Source: Saccharomonospora sp. NB11 (GTDB lineage Bacteria > Actinomycetota > Actinomycetes > Mycobacteriales > Pseudonocardiaceae). Taken from it: a stretch of DNA of 64,000 bases. Shown here in pieces: positions 1-8,411 of this stretch (within the stretch, counting starts at the first letter, position 1; each line of letters starts with the position of its first letter). The position numbers and the translations under genes were made by a program. The notes under the pieces were generated by a model. That model was not told where the DNA came from, made no database searches, and worked only from the letters and a program-made list of their open reading frames with translations. The DNA lies in NCBI RefSeq assembly GCF_015910535.1, contig NZ_JACBJG010000006.1, forward strand, positions 186,001-250,000, in the 5' to 3' direction.

Positions 1-91
1 GGATGCTCAGCGGACGTACGACACGGTGCCTGTCGACGAGCAGTCTGTTCCCGTGATCCAGCCTGAGGGGCAGGCAGAAGCGGGCAACTGA
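1..91 (+). CDS. C-terminal fragment of an unidentified protein
   Basis: Only the last 29 codons and a TGA stop lie in the window, read from base 2 and ending VPVIQPEGQAEAGN. The tail is acidic and glutamine-rich, with no domain I recognise. In the M. tuberculosis ESX-4 locus the gene on this side of mycP is eccB, so eccB is conceivable by position. However, the tail does not resemble an EccB C-terminus to me and another gene lies between. The reading frame is supported by the strong hairpin directly after its stop. Confidence 0.5.
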   Translation, partial: DAQRTYDTVPVDEQSVPVIQPEGQAEAGN

Positions 92-111
92 GCGACGACT
101 GCACTTATCAT

Positions 112-150
112 GGCCGGGTGGTGGACGAAGGTCCACCACCCGGCCTGTGT
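112..150 (+). terminator. Perfect 15-bp hairpin after the first gene
   Basis: Bases 112-126 (GGCCGGGTGGTGGAC) pair exactly with 131-145 around the loop GAAG. The hairpin starts 20 bases after the stop at 91 and is followed by TGTGTCGTTG, only weakly T-rich, as is common for actinobacterial terminators. Confidence 0.75.
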
Positions 151-307
151 CGTTGCCGTGCTGGCAATATGCCGAACTCGGGAATGCATCACGGGCCGCT
201 GAAACCGTAGTAGGAATGCATATCGTGTCGGCTGGTCAGGCGGGGGAACCAAGGTTGTTGACGTCTGACGAAATGCTACGTTGCTAGCGGCGTTCATCAG
301 GTCGATC

Positions 308-349
308 GTGTCGGTGTTCGGCGCACGAATCTGCGCCGAACACCGACAC
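308..349 (-). terminator. Perfect 18-bp hairpin after the secreted-protein gene
   Basis: Bases 308-325 (GTGTCGGTGTTCGGCGCA) pair exactly with 332-349 around a 6-base loop. It lies 8 bases beyond the stop of the minus-strand gene ending at 357, so it is most likely that gene's terminator. Confidence 0.7.
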
Positions 350-356
350 CTCAATC

Positions 357-746
357 TCAGTGACAGGGGTCGCTGTGTCGACCTTCCTTGACGTTGCCAG
401 TCGAACTGGTCACTTCTACGTAGTAGTTACCCGGAAGCGTGGTGCACGACGCCGAAATCGTTTCGCTGAAATTGGTTCCCGACTTCGTAATGCTCGCGAG
501 CATGTCGTCCGGCCACCAGGGAATTTCTTCATAGAGGCTGATCTTCAGGGTTGCGGTGTTGCTGCAGCCAGATCGGCCACCTGTGCCGGTCAGGAGGTTG
601 TTCTTGACCGAGACGCCGCTCGCGTTGAGAACACATGCCTGGGTTGTGACGTCCCCGCTTGCCCAAGCTGGTGAAGCCACAACGCCGATCCCGCCCGCTA
701 CAGCTGCGGTCAGAATCGCTGCGGGTAGAGCTTGCTTTGCTCGCAC
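357..746 (-). CDS. Small secreted four-cysteine protein
   Basis: 129-residue protein of unknown function. Residues 1-29 form a Sec signal peptide: positive start (MRAKQ), hydrophobic core, and probable cleavage after AWA. The mature part of about 100 residues carries four cysteines (C38, C61, C101, C128), enough for two disulfides in an extracellular beta-rich domain (for example LKISLYEEIPWW and YYVEVTSS). The GTG start at 746 has an ideal AAGGAGG ribosome site five bases upstream. It is a single gene with its own terminator (308-349) and lies about 350 bases from mycP. Proximity to the secretion locus may be coincidental, because the signal peptide indicates Sec export. I do not recognise the family; it is not a WXG100 protein. 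Confidence 0.75.
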   Translation of the reverse strand: MRAKQALPAAILTAAVAGGIGVVASPAWASGDVTTQACVLNASGVSVKNNLLTGTGGRSGCSNTATLKISLYEEIPWWPDDMLASITKSGTNFSETISASCTTLPGNYYVEVTSSTGNVKEGRHSDPCH

Positions 747-1024
747 GGGTCCTCCTTCAGTAATTTGTCAGTGAGAGATCGATTGATGGAAATGCGTGCG
801 ATCAACCTCTCGGATTGTGTACCGCTTCTAGACCGTACGGTGTTCGGCGGATCTTGATCGGAGGTTTCCTCCCGGGTAGATGAAGCTCACATAGTTGAAA
901 TGACGCGATGCGTTCCGAAGGGTTGTTCTGGCATGGGTGTCGTCCGTGGGGCGAGGCGTCGGAGCATCGGTCGATCGTTGCCTGTGAATAGATGCGTCTA
1001 TCCGGGCAACCGGACCTTTTCACT
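747..1024. other. Intergenic region upstream of the secreted-protein gene
   Basis: This stretch, together with the palindromes at 1025-1086, makes a 354-base gap. It should hold the promoter of the gene starting at 746, but I find no convincing -35/-10 pair. A 76-codon open frame on the minus strand (802-1032) has no ribosome site and does not look coding. Confidence 0.5.
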
Positions 1025-1086
1025 CCGCGCATTTAGCCCGCTAAACGCGGTCTGGTTGGCACGACGTTCAGCGGGCTAAGTGCGGG
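1025..1086. repeat. Two PR26 palindromic repeats downstream of mycP
   Basis: Copy one (1025-1051) has the core TTTAGCCCGCTAAA. Copy two (about 1062-1086) is in the opposite orientation, with the core TTCAGCGGGCTAA and a degraded right arm. Both lie just after the minus-strand mycP stop at 1101 and could act as its terminator. They belong to a 26-bp element found 19 times in the window (consensus arms ACCGCGTTT and AAACGCGGT). Confidence 0.7.
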
Positions 1087-1100
1087 GCCTGGATCCGCTA

Positions 1101-2621
1101 TCAGGGGCGGGCTGGTTTTTCGGCGTCCTTGCGGTTGCGGCGGATGGTGTGGACCACGAACAGGGTGATGCCCAAGGCGGCGAGCGCGCCGCCGGAGCCC
1201 GCCAGTGCGACGACCATCGGCGTCCAGTTGCGGTTGGCCGGGGGTGGCATGTCCGACGGGAGGCTGATTGCTTCCGCCGGAGGCATATTCTCCTCGGCAG
1301 GCACCGTGGCCGTCAGCGCGGCCATGGGGTCGATCACGCCGTAGCCGATGAAGTTGTCACGGCCGCCCTCCGCCGCTGGATGCTGCGCCGTGAACTTGAT
1401 CCGGTGCATCACCTGGTGGGCATCGAGGTGCGGGTACTTCGCCCTGACCAGAGCTGCCAGGCCCGCGACGTACGGCGCCGCGAAACTGGTGCCCTTGATC
1501 TCCTGCGCTTCACCGCCGTCGATCATCATGTTCGCCAGGCCGTCCGAGCCGGCCGCGGGGTCCAGCGAGATGATGCCCGTGCCGGGCGCGGCGACACTGA
1601 CCCACGGTCCGTGCATGCTGAAGTCCGCCACGGAACCGGTGTCGTCGATGGCAGCCACCGAGAGGACGTCGTCGGCGAACCAAGGCGGCGTCACGATCGT
1701 CGTCGGGTTCTCCGCCAACGCCTGGCTGTTCTGCTCGCAGTTCGTGTTGTCGGACGCGTTCCCCGCCGCCGACACGATCACTGCGTCCTTGGTGTTCACC
1801 GCGTAGTCGATGGCGGCCTGGAGCCTTACTTCATCCGGTGTAATTTGGCCACCGCTGGGACGGCAGTTGTTGATCGAGATGTTGATGACCTGGGCGCCTC
1901 GGTCGGCCGCGTGCACGATGGCCTTGGCGAGCGTGGAGAGTGTTCCCGCGCCTCCGCCATCCTGCGTTCGGCTGTCCTGAGAGGGCCCAGTGGTCGGCGC
2001 ACCTCCGACGGCCGCGCCACCATCGTCGACCGAGTAGTTCTGGCTGGACTGCCGGATCGAAAGGATCTTGGCGTCGGGCGCGACACCGATGAACCCGATG
2101 TGGTCAGGAGTGTCCGCGGCGATGATGCCCGCGACCTCGGTACCGTGGCCGTCGCAGTCCTCGAGCCCCTTGCTGTCGCGCTTGACGTAGTCGGCGACAC
2201 CCTCGACGTCGTGCTTGAAGTAGGTGTGGTTGCGCACTCCGGTGTCGATCACGGCGACCTTCACGGGCTCGCCGTTGTCGCTGCGAAGGCCGATGCCGCC
2301 CGTGGTGGAGCGCATGAGCGAGTGCACTTCGTCGATGCGCAGGTAGCGCTGACCCCACGGGGCGTTCTGGATCTCGTCCTTGTATCGCAGGTCCTGCTCG
2401 ACGCATCCAGTGGTCTGCTTGTACCTCTTGTCCGGCTGACCGTCGGCCGAGGGACGCTTGCTCTTGTCCACCGGCGGCGGCGTGGCGTGGTTCCCGCTGT
2501 CGCCGGAATCGGGCGTCTCCTGTGCGAACGCCGGCACCGGTGCCAGTGCCGACCCGGCGACACCGATGGCGGCGGCGAGCGCCAACGCCCTGCTCTGTTT
2601 CATCGTCCGGGCCGAACGCAC
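1101..2621 (-). CDS. mycP: Mycosin: type VII secretion subtilisin-like protease
   Basis: Membrane-anchored S8 serine protease of the ESX secretion apparatus, acting outside the cytoplasmic membrane. In the family it stabilises the membrane complex and trims substrates. With the chosen start it has 506 residues: signal sequence to about residue 33 (ending PAFA), catalytic Asp126 in VIDTGV, His159 in DGHGTEVAG, Ser379 in GTSFAAP, and a C-terminal transmembrane helix followed by RRNRK. The GTG at 2621 has AGGGGG five bases before it. A GTG at 2663 overlaps the eccD stop as GTGA and would add a 14-residue leader, and an ATG at 2603 is also possible. It is the downstream partner of eccD, so the two are probably cotranscribed and translationally coupled. 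Family assignment is certain; start is less so. Confidence 0.93.
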   Translation of the reverse strand: MRSARTMKQSRALALAAAIGVAGSALAPVPAFAQETPDSGDSGNHATPPPVDKSKRPSADGQPDKRYKQTTGCVEQDLRYKDEIQNAPWGQRYLRIDEVHSLMRSTTGGIGLRSDNGEPVKVAVIDTGVRNHTYFKHDVEGVADYVKRDSKGLEDCDGHGTEVAGIIAADTPDHIGFIGVAPDAKILSIRQSSQNYSVDDGGAAVGGAPTTGPSQDSRTQDGGGAGTLSTLAKAIVHAADRGAQVINISINNCRPSGGQITPDEVRLQAAIDYAVNTKDAVIVSAAGNASDNTNCEQNSQALAENPTTIVTPPWFADDVLSVAAIDDTGSVADFSMHGPWVSVAAPGTGIISLDPAAGSDGLANMMIDGGEAQEIKGTSFAAPYVAGLAALVRAKYPHLDAHQVMHRIKFTAQHPAAEGGRDNFIGYGVIDPMAALTATVPAEENMPPAEAISLPSDMPPPANRNWTPMVVALAGSGGALAALGITLFVVHTIRRNRKDAEKPARP

Positions 2622-2659
2622 GCGAACCCCCCTGGAAGTCGTGGCGCGAGTGGAGTGGG

Positions 2660-4054
2660 TCACCCGATGTCGAGGTGGCGCAGCGTGGAGTAGAGCCCCA
2701 TCACCGCGAGAGCCAGCGGAAGCACCGACGCGATGCACGCCGCCTCGAAGATCTCCACCGCACGCCGCATCGGCGGGGTGAAGCGCTGGTTCGGGAAAAC
2801 GACACCCAGCACGAGCGCGGCGGCCGCGAGCACGATGATGGTGCCGAACACCCACAGCAGGCGGCCTTCGGCGTCCTCCGTCCACATCCAGCCGAGGACG
2901 ATGCCCGCGGCGGAGATCATGCCGGTGGTGAGCAGCGCGACGGCCTGGCTGCCGTTGGCGTAGGTGCGGGCGCGCAGCAGCAGCACGAGCGTGGCGATGA
3001 CCGCGGTCAGGACGCCCCAGATGTCTCCCGACGTCGCGGTGAGCATCGAGGCGATGGCGGTGACCGAACCACTGCCGATGAGCAGGCCGGTCATGTAGTT
3101 GTGCGCGGCGCTCGTCTTGCGCTCGATGGAGGAGTAGTCGGGGTAGCCCGTGTCCTCCTTGAGCTCCTCGGCGGTGTTCGGAATGTGGGGCAGCGGCAGC
3201 TTGGCGAGCCAGATGGTGGCCCTCGGCAGCATCGAGATGCCCGCGAGCGCGGCGGCGGCGGTGCCGGCCGCGATACCGGGGGTCGGGTGGGCGATCAGCG
3301 TGGCGACGAGGAAGGCGAGGACCCCGAACACGCCTGCCGTCGCCGCGGCGATGAACACGGTGAGACCGGTGCCCATCAGCACGATGCAGGCGGCGGCGAC
3401 GACCACGACCAGGGCACTGGCCAACAGGAGGTTCGCTCTGACCGTCACGTCGGGGACGATGTAGAAGCCGCTGACGAACGCGAGTGGCAGTCCGCCGGCC
3501 GCGGCGATGACGACCCCTGTCGACTGCGCGTCGTACGCCTTCACGAGCGTGGCGCCCACGGCCACGCAGGCGATCGCGGCGACACCTCCGGTGATCGCGA
3601 TGGCCAGTCCATTACCGCCGTAGAGCGGGCCCGCGAAGAACAACGCGAGTGCGGCACTCAGCAGAGCGATCGCGCCGGCAACGTGTCCGATCCGCTGCGC
3701 GGTTTCCTTGGTCCACGGACGGAAACTGTCGGGTTCCGCTTCGGCGATCGCGTCGACGACGTCGTCGTAGAGCGGTGGCGGTGGATTTTCGTTCCGCTTG
3801 CGAAGTTGGAGCAGTTCGCCGTCGACGATGCCGAGCGAGGCGAGCGTGCGGCTCGGGTCGAGGGGAGCGTCGCCCAATTTCGCGAGTGCCCACCCACCGT
3901 GACGGGCGCCGCCGTCGGGGCTGACCTCTTTTGCCATCTCCAGCAACATGGGCATGAGGTCGGCCACCGCCACGTCGGCAGGAAGCGCGACATCGATGCG
4001 GGTTCGCGGTGCGACCACCGTGACCCTGCTGAATACTGTCGTGCCCGTTGCCAC
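2660..4054 (-). CDS. eccD: Type VII secretion integral membrane protein EccD
   Basis: 464-residue channel component of the ESX core complex. Residues 1-85 form the ubiquitin-like (YukD-type) cytosolic domain (TVFSRVTVVAPRTRIDVALP, ending LLQLRKRNE). A short linker leads to roughly eleven hydrophobic helices from residue 122 to the end, the usual EccD build. The GTG start at 4054 has AGGGGG seven bases upstream; the longer open frame upstream lacks a ribosome site. It is transcribed divergently from eccC with about 220 bases between them, and its stop overlaps a possible mycP start by four bases. By order (mycP-eccD divergent from eccC and followed by WXG100 genes) it corresponds to EccD4 of ESX-4, the ancestral-type system that lacks EccE. 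Confidence 0.93.
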   Translation of the reverse strand: MATGTTVFSRVTVVAPRTRIDVALPADVAVADLMPMLLEMAKEVSPDGGARHGGWALAKLGDAPLDPSRTLASLGIVDGELLQLRKRNENPPPPLYDDVVDAIAEAEPDSFRPWTKETAQRIGHVAGAIALLSAALALFFAGPLYGGNGLAIAITGGVAAIACVAVGATLVKAYDAQSTGVVIAAAGGLPLAFVSGFYIVPDVTVRANLLLASALVVVVAAACIVLMGTGLTVFIAAATAGVFGVLAFLVATLIAHPTPGIAAGTAAAALAGISMLPRATIWLAKLPLPHIPNTAEELKEDTGYPDYSSIERKTSAAHNYMTGLLIGSGSVTAIASMLTATSGDIWGVLTAVIATLVLLLRARTYANGSQAVALLTTGMISAAGIVLGWMWTEDAEGRLLWVFGTIIVLAAAALVLGVVFPNQRFTPPMRRAVEIFEAACIASVLPLALAVMGLYSTLRHLDIG

Positions 4055-4277
4055 CTTTTCGCCCCCTACCTGGAGATTTCGCCGCAGGGTGTTTATACCG
4101 CGTCGCGGAAACAACCCGCCTGCGGGCCGGTAACCTTCCCGAACCAGCCCCATGGTGTCCTGATGCCGCCCTAGTATTAACGCACCCGGGCCACGTGTGG
4201 GGGCAGTTCCGGCGAAAGTGCCGGTGCGTGCTTTCCTCACGGGCCGTCAGTCGCCGAGTCGAAGAGGGGTCCTTTCG

Positions 4278-7200
4278 GTGAGCACGCTGCAGTTCAAGCG
4301 GTCGCCAAGGCTGGCTGCGCCCCGTCCACCGGGTGGCGAGGTGCACCTCGAGCCGCCACCCGAGGTCCCGAGGACGATCCCCGGCAACATCATCATGAAG
4401 TTGATGCCGGTGGTCATGATCGTGGCCATGCTCGGCATGGTCGTCTTCATGTTCACCGCGAGTGAGCGGACACCGAGCCCGTTCATGCTGATGATGCCGC
4501 TGATGATGATGATGTCGATGGTCGGCATGTTCGCCGGCGGCGGCAAGGGCGGTCAGCAGAAGAAGGCCGAGATGAACGAGGACCGCAAGGACTATCTGCG
4601 GTACCTCGGGCAGATGCGGGATCGCGCCCGCGAAGCGATGATCGATCAGCGGGCGTCGCTGGAATGGGTCCATCCGGATCCGGACACGCTGTGGTCGATG
4701 GCGTCCACCCGGCGCATGTGGGAACGGCGTCAGAGCGACCAGGACTTCCTGCACCTCCGCGTGGGACGCAGCTCGCACCGGCTCGCCACCCGCCTCGTGC
4801 CTCCGCAGACCGGTCCCGTCGACGAACTCGAACCGATCGCGACGCTCGCGCTGCGGCGGTTCGTCCGTGCCCACTCGATCGTGCCGGACCTGCCGACGCA
4901 GATCACGCTGCGCGGATTCGCGGCCGTCGCGATGCAGGGCGACAAGTCGCTGACGCGGGGACTGACACGGGCCATGCTCGCCCAGCTCGTCACGTTCCAC
5001 AGTCCCGACGACGTCCTCATCGCCATCGCGACCACCGGTCGGGCCAAGGAGGAGTGGGAGTGGGCCAAGTGGCTGCCCCACGTCCAGCACCCGAGCCTGT
5101 CCGACGGCATCGGTCAGCTGCGCATGATGACCGGTTCGCTCGCGCAGGTCGAGCACTGGCTCGACGAGGAGCTGCGTGATCGGCAGCGGTTCTCCCGCAA
5201 CGCCACGCCCGCGCCCGACCAGCCGCACATCGTCATCGTGCTCGACGACGCGGAGGTCACCGGTGAGGAGCAGATCCTCCTGGAAGAGGGGCTCGTCGGC
5301 GTCACCCTCATCGACCTGTCCGACTCGATCGGCAACCTCGCCGCCCGTCGCGGTCTTCGCCTCGTGGTGGAGGAGGAGCGTCTCGGCGCCCGCAGCGCCG
5401 GCGGTGTCGAGTGGTTCGGTCGTCCGGACACCCTGAGCCTGGTCGAGGTCGAGGCGCTCGCGCGCAAGCTCTCGCCGTACCGCATGAGCACCGGTGCCGC
5501 GGAGGACAGCGAGGAACAGCCGCTGCTGTCCAACCCCTCGCTGCTCGAGCTGCTGGGCATCCCCGGCGACCCGATGACGTTCGACGTGCAGCAGGCGTGG
5601 CGGCCGAGGCCGATCCGCGACCGCTACCGCGTCCCCTTCGGCGTCGGCGAGTACGGCCAGCCGGTCGAGCTGGACATCAAGGAAGCGGCCATGGAGGGCA
5701 TGGGCCCCCACGGTCTGTGCATCGGTGCGACGGGTTCCGGTAAGTCAGAGTTCCTCCGCACCCTCGTGCTCGGCATGTTGGCGACCCACTCCTCGACGAC
5801 GTTGAACTTCGTGCTCGTCGACTTCAAGGGTGGTGCGACCTTCCTCGGTCTGGACAAGGCGCCGCACGTCTCCGCGGTCATCACGAACCTCGCGGACGAG
5901 GTCACGCTGGTCGACCGTATGAAGGATGCGCTCGCCGGCGAGATGAACCGCCGCCAGGAAGCGCTGAAGAACGGCGGCAACTTCAAGAACGTGTGGGAGT
6001 ACGAGAAGGCGCGCGAGAACGGCGCCGACCTCGACCCGCTGCCCGCGTTGTTCATCGTGGTCGACGAGTTCTCCGAGCTGTTGTCCGCGAAGCCCGACTT
6101 CATCGACCTGTTCGTCGCGATCGGTCGTCTGGGCCGGTCGCTGCAGATGCACATGCTCCTCGCCTCGCAGCGTCTCGAGGAAGGAAAGCTGCGTGGTCTG
6201 GACTCGCACCTCTCGTACCGCATCGGTCTGAAGACCTTCTCGGCTGCGGAGTCGCGAGCCGCGATCGGTGTGCCGGACGCGTTCGAACTGCCGTCGGTGC
6301 CCGGTGGTGGGTACCTGAAGTACGACACCTCCACGCTCGTCCGGTTCAAGGCGTCGTACGTGTCGGGGCCCTACCGGCCCGCGGGTATCAAGACCGCCGC
6401 TCCGGGTGCGAAGGTCGTGCGCGCGGACAAGCGACCGCAGCTGTTCGTGCCCGACTTCGTCGAGCTGCCGAAGGAGCCGGAGCCCGAGCCCGAGCCCGTC
6501 GAGCAGCCGCAGCAGCAACAGTCCGAGGAAGCTGTCGAACCGAGCGAGCTCGACGTCATCGTCAGCAGGCTCGTCGGCCAGGGGCCGCCTGCCCACGAGG
6601 TGTGGTTGCCGCCGTTGAAGGAGCCGAACTCGCTGGACACGTTGTTGCCGAACCTCAATCCCACGGAGGATCGTGGGTTGTCGCCGGTGGGGTTCTTCGG
6701 CAATGGTCGGTTGCAGGTGCCGTTGGGGATCGTCGACCGGCCGTATGAGCAGCGTCGTGACCCGTTGTGGGCGGACTTCTCGGGTGGTGCCGGTCATGGT
6801 GTCGTCGTGGGTGGTCCGCAGTCGGGCAAGTCGACGATGCTGCGTACGTTGATCATGTCGATGGCGTTGACGCACACGCCGGAGGAAGCGCAGTTCTACT
6901 GCATCGACCTCGGTGGTGGGACGCTGGCCGCGTTGGACGGTCTGCCGCACGTGGGTGGTGTGGCTGTCGCGCGGCGTGAGCCGGACAAGGCGCGTCGTAT
7001 CGTTGCGGAGCTGACGACGCTGGTCAACGAGCGGGAGGCGCGCTTCGGGGCGCTGGGTGTCGACTCGATGAACGATTTCCGGAACCGGAAGCGTCGTGGT
7101 GACATCACCGCCGAGCAGGATCCGTTCGGGGATGCGTTCCTCATCGTCGACGGGTGGCGTGCCCTGCGTGACGATTTCGACGAGCTGGAGCCGCAGATCA

Positions 7201-8288
7201 CCAAGCTGGCGGTTCAGGGTCTGACCTACGGTGTGCACGTCATCATCGCGTCCAACCGGTGGGCTGACATCCGTCCCGCGATCAAGGACATGCTGGGCAC
7301 GCGGTTCGAGCTGCGGCTCGGTGATCCAAGTGAGTCGGATATCGACCGCCGGGTGGCGGTCAATGTTCCTGCTGGTCGTCCGGGTCGCGGGCTCACGCGG
7401 GACAAGCTGCACTTCCTCAGTGGTTTGCCGAGGATCGATGGTTCCAGCAACGACGCCGACCTCGGTGACGGTGTGACGGACGCGGTGAAGAAGATCTCGG
7501 CGGCGTGGAAGGGTCGGCATGCGCCGCAGGTGCGGTTGCTGCCCGACGTCATGCCGTACGAGGAGCTGCTGCTCCAGGACAAGCACAAGGACAGCAAGCT
7601 CATCCCGATCGGTGTCGACGAGGACGAGCTCGCCCCGATGTATCTCGACTTCAATGCTGATCCGCACTTCCTGGCCTACGCCGACGGCGAGTCGGGGAAG
7701 ACGAACCTGTTGCGGCAGATCGTGCGTGGCATCACCGACCGGTACACCAAGAAGGAAGCGCTCATCATTCTGGTGGACTACCGGCGTACGATGCTGGGCT
7801 TCGTCGACGGCGACCAGTTGCTCGGTTACGCGGTGTCGGCCAACCAGTTGGACGGCATGATGAAGGAGGTCGCGCAGTCGATGGCCAAGCGGCTGCCCGG
7901 CCCGGACGTGACTCCGCAGCAGTTGAAGGACCGGTCGTGGTGGACGGGGCCGGAGCTGTTCGTGGTGGTCGACGACTACGACCTCGTCGCGACTTCCACC
8001 AACAACCCGTTGCGACCGTTGGCCGAGTACCTGCCCCAGGCCAAGGACGTGGGCCTGCACGTCGTCGTCGCCCGCCGTACCGGTGGTGCCGCACGCACCG
8101 GTATGGACCCGATCATCGGCAAGCTCAAGGAACTCGCCATGCCGGGTCTGGTCATGAACGGGTCCAAGGACGAAGGCCAGTTGCTCGGCAACGTCAAGGC
8201 CGGACCCATGCCGCCGGGACGTGGCTACTTCGTCAGCCGGAAGGTGGGCAAGAAGCTCATGCAGGTGTCGTGGATCGCGCCAGAATGA
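4278..8288 (+). CDS. eccC: Type VII secretion FtsK/SpoIIIE ATPase EccC
   Basis: Motor of the ESX apparatus: a 1,336-residue single-chain EccCa-EccCb protein. Two N-terminal membrane helices (about residues 38-58 and 65-83, very methionine-rich) are followed by three FtsK-like ATPase domains. All three Walker A loops look intact: GATGSGKSE near 483, GGPQSGKST near 845 and DGESGKTN near 1136. Walker B-like strands include LFIVVDEF and ALIILVDY. Domain one normally hydrolyses ATP, while domains two and three bind the C-terminal signal of WXG100 substrates. The GTG start at 4278 (VSTLQFKRSPRLA) matches the conserved EccC N-terminus and has GAGGGG eight bases upstream. It heads the plus-strand half of the locus, which ends with two WXG100 genes. 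Confidence 0.96.
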   Translation: MSTLQFKRSPRLAAPRPPGGEVHLEPPPEVPRTIPGNIIMKLMPVVMIVAMLGMVVFMFTASERTPSPFMLMMPLMMMMSMVGMFAGGGKGGQQKKAEMNEDRKDYLRYLGQMRDRAREAMIDQRASLEWVHPDPDTLWSMASTRRMWERRQSDQDFLHLRVGRSSHRLATRLVPPQTGPVDELEPIATLALRRFVRAHSIVPDLPTQITLRGFAAVAMQGDKSLTRGLTRAMLAQLVTFHSPDDVLIAIATTGRAKEEWEWAKWLPHVQHPSLSDGIGQLRMMTGSLAQVEHWLDEELRDRQRFSRNATPAPDQPHIVIVLDDAEVTGEEQILLEEGLVGVTLIDLSDSIGNLAARRGLRLVVEEERLGARSAGGVEWFGRPDTLSLVEVEALARKLSPYRMSTGAAEDSEEQPLLSNPSLLELLGIPGDPMTFDVQQAWRPRPIRDRYRVPFGVGEYGQPVELDIKEAAMEGMGPHGLCIGATGSGKSEFLRTLVLGMLATHSSTTLNFVLVDFKGGATFLGLDKAPHVSAVITNLADEVTLVDRMKDALAGEMNRRQEALKNGGNFKNVWEYEKARENGADLDPLPALFIVVDEFSELLSAKPDFIDLFVAIGRLGRSLQMHMLLASQRLEEGKLRGLDSHLSYRIGLKTFSAAESRAAIGVPDAFELPSVPGGGYLKYDTSTLVRFKASYVSGPYRPAGIKTAAPGAKVVRADKRPQLFVPDFVELPKEPEPEPEPVEQPQQQQSEEAVEPSELDVIVSRLVGQGPPAHEVWLPPLKEPNSLDTLLPNLNPTEDRGLSPVGFFGNGRLQVPLGIVDRPYEQRRDPLWADFSGGAGHGVVVGGPQSGKSTMLRTLIMSMALTHTPEEAQFYCIDLGGGTLAALDGLPHVGGVAVARREPDKARRIVAELTTLVNEREARFGALGVDSMNDFRNRKRRGDITAEQDPFGDAFLIVDGWRALRDDFDELEPQITKLAVQGLTYGVHVIIASNRWADIRPAIKDMLGTRFELRLGDPSESDIDRRVAVNVPAGRPGRGLTRDKLHFLSGLPRIDGSSNDADLGDGVTDAVKKISAAWKGRHAPQVRLLPDVMPYEELLLQDKHKDSKLIPIGVDEDELAPMYLDFNADPHFLAYADGESGKTNLLRQIVRGITDRYTKKEALIILVDYRRTMLGFVDGDQLLGYAVSANQLDGMMKEVAQSMAKRLPGPDVTPQQLKDRSWWTGPELFVVVDDYDLVATSTNNPLRPLAEYLPQAKDVGLHVVVARRTGGAARTGMDPIIGKLKELAMPGLVMNGSKDEGQLLGNVKAGPMPPGRGYFVSRKVGKKLMQVSWIAPE

Positions 8289-8292
8289 CGAA

Positions 8293-8332
8293 GGTGACGT
8301 ACGGTCGTCGCGTCCGGCGGCCGTACGTCACC
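8293..8332 (+). terminator. 12-bp hairpin between eccC and the Hsp70-like gene
   Basis: GGTGACGTACGG (8293-8304) pairs perfectly with CCGTACGTCACC (8321-8332) around a 16-base loop, 4 bases after the eccC stop. There is no T-tract, so it may attenuate or protect mRNA rather than fully terminate. Confidence 0.5.
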
Positions 8333-8411
8333 ACGTTGTCCTGACACGACTCTCGACGAACGGGCTTCGGACAACGACGATGAGGTAGGAACCAGGGAGG
8401 CGGGAGCGGTT

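Noticed and set aside
1-91. Naming the leading fragment eccB
   Set aside because: Only synteny suggests it; the 29 visible residues do not support the family and an unrelated gene lies between it and mycP.
802-1032. 76-codon minus-strand frame between the secreted-protein gene and mycP
   Set aside because: No ribosome site, poor third-position GC and overlap with the PR26 repeats.
3612-8060. Very long minus-strand open frames of about 700 codons opposite eccD/eccC
   Set aside because: They are mirror frames of high-GC genes; their translations are Arg/Val/Asp-rich low-complexity without domains, while the opposite strand encodes clear EccC motifs.
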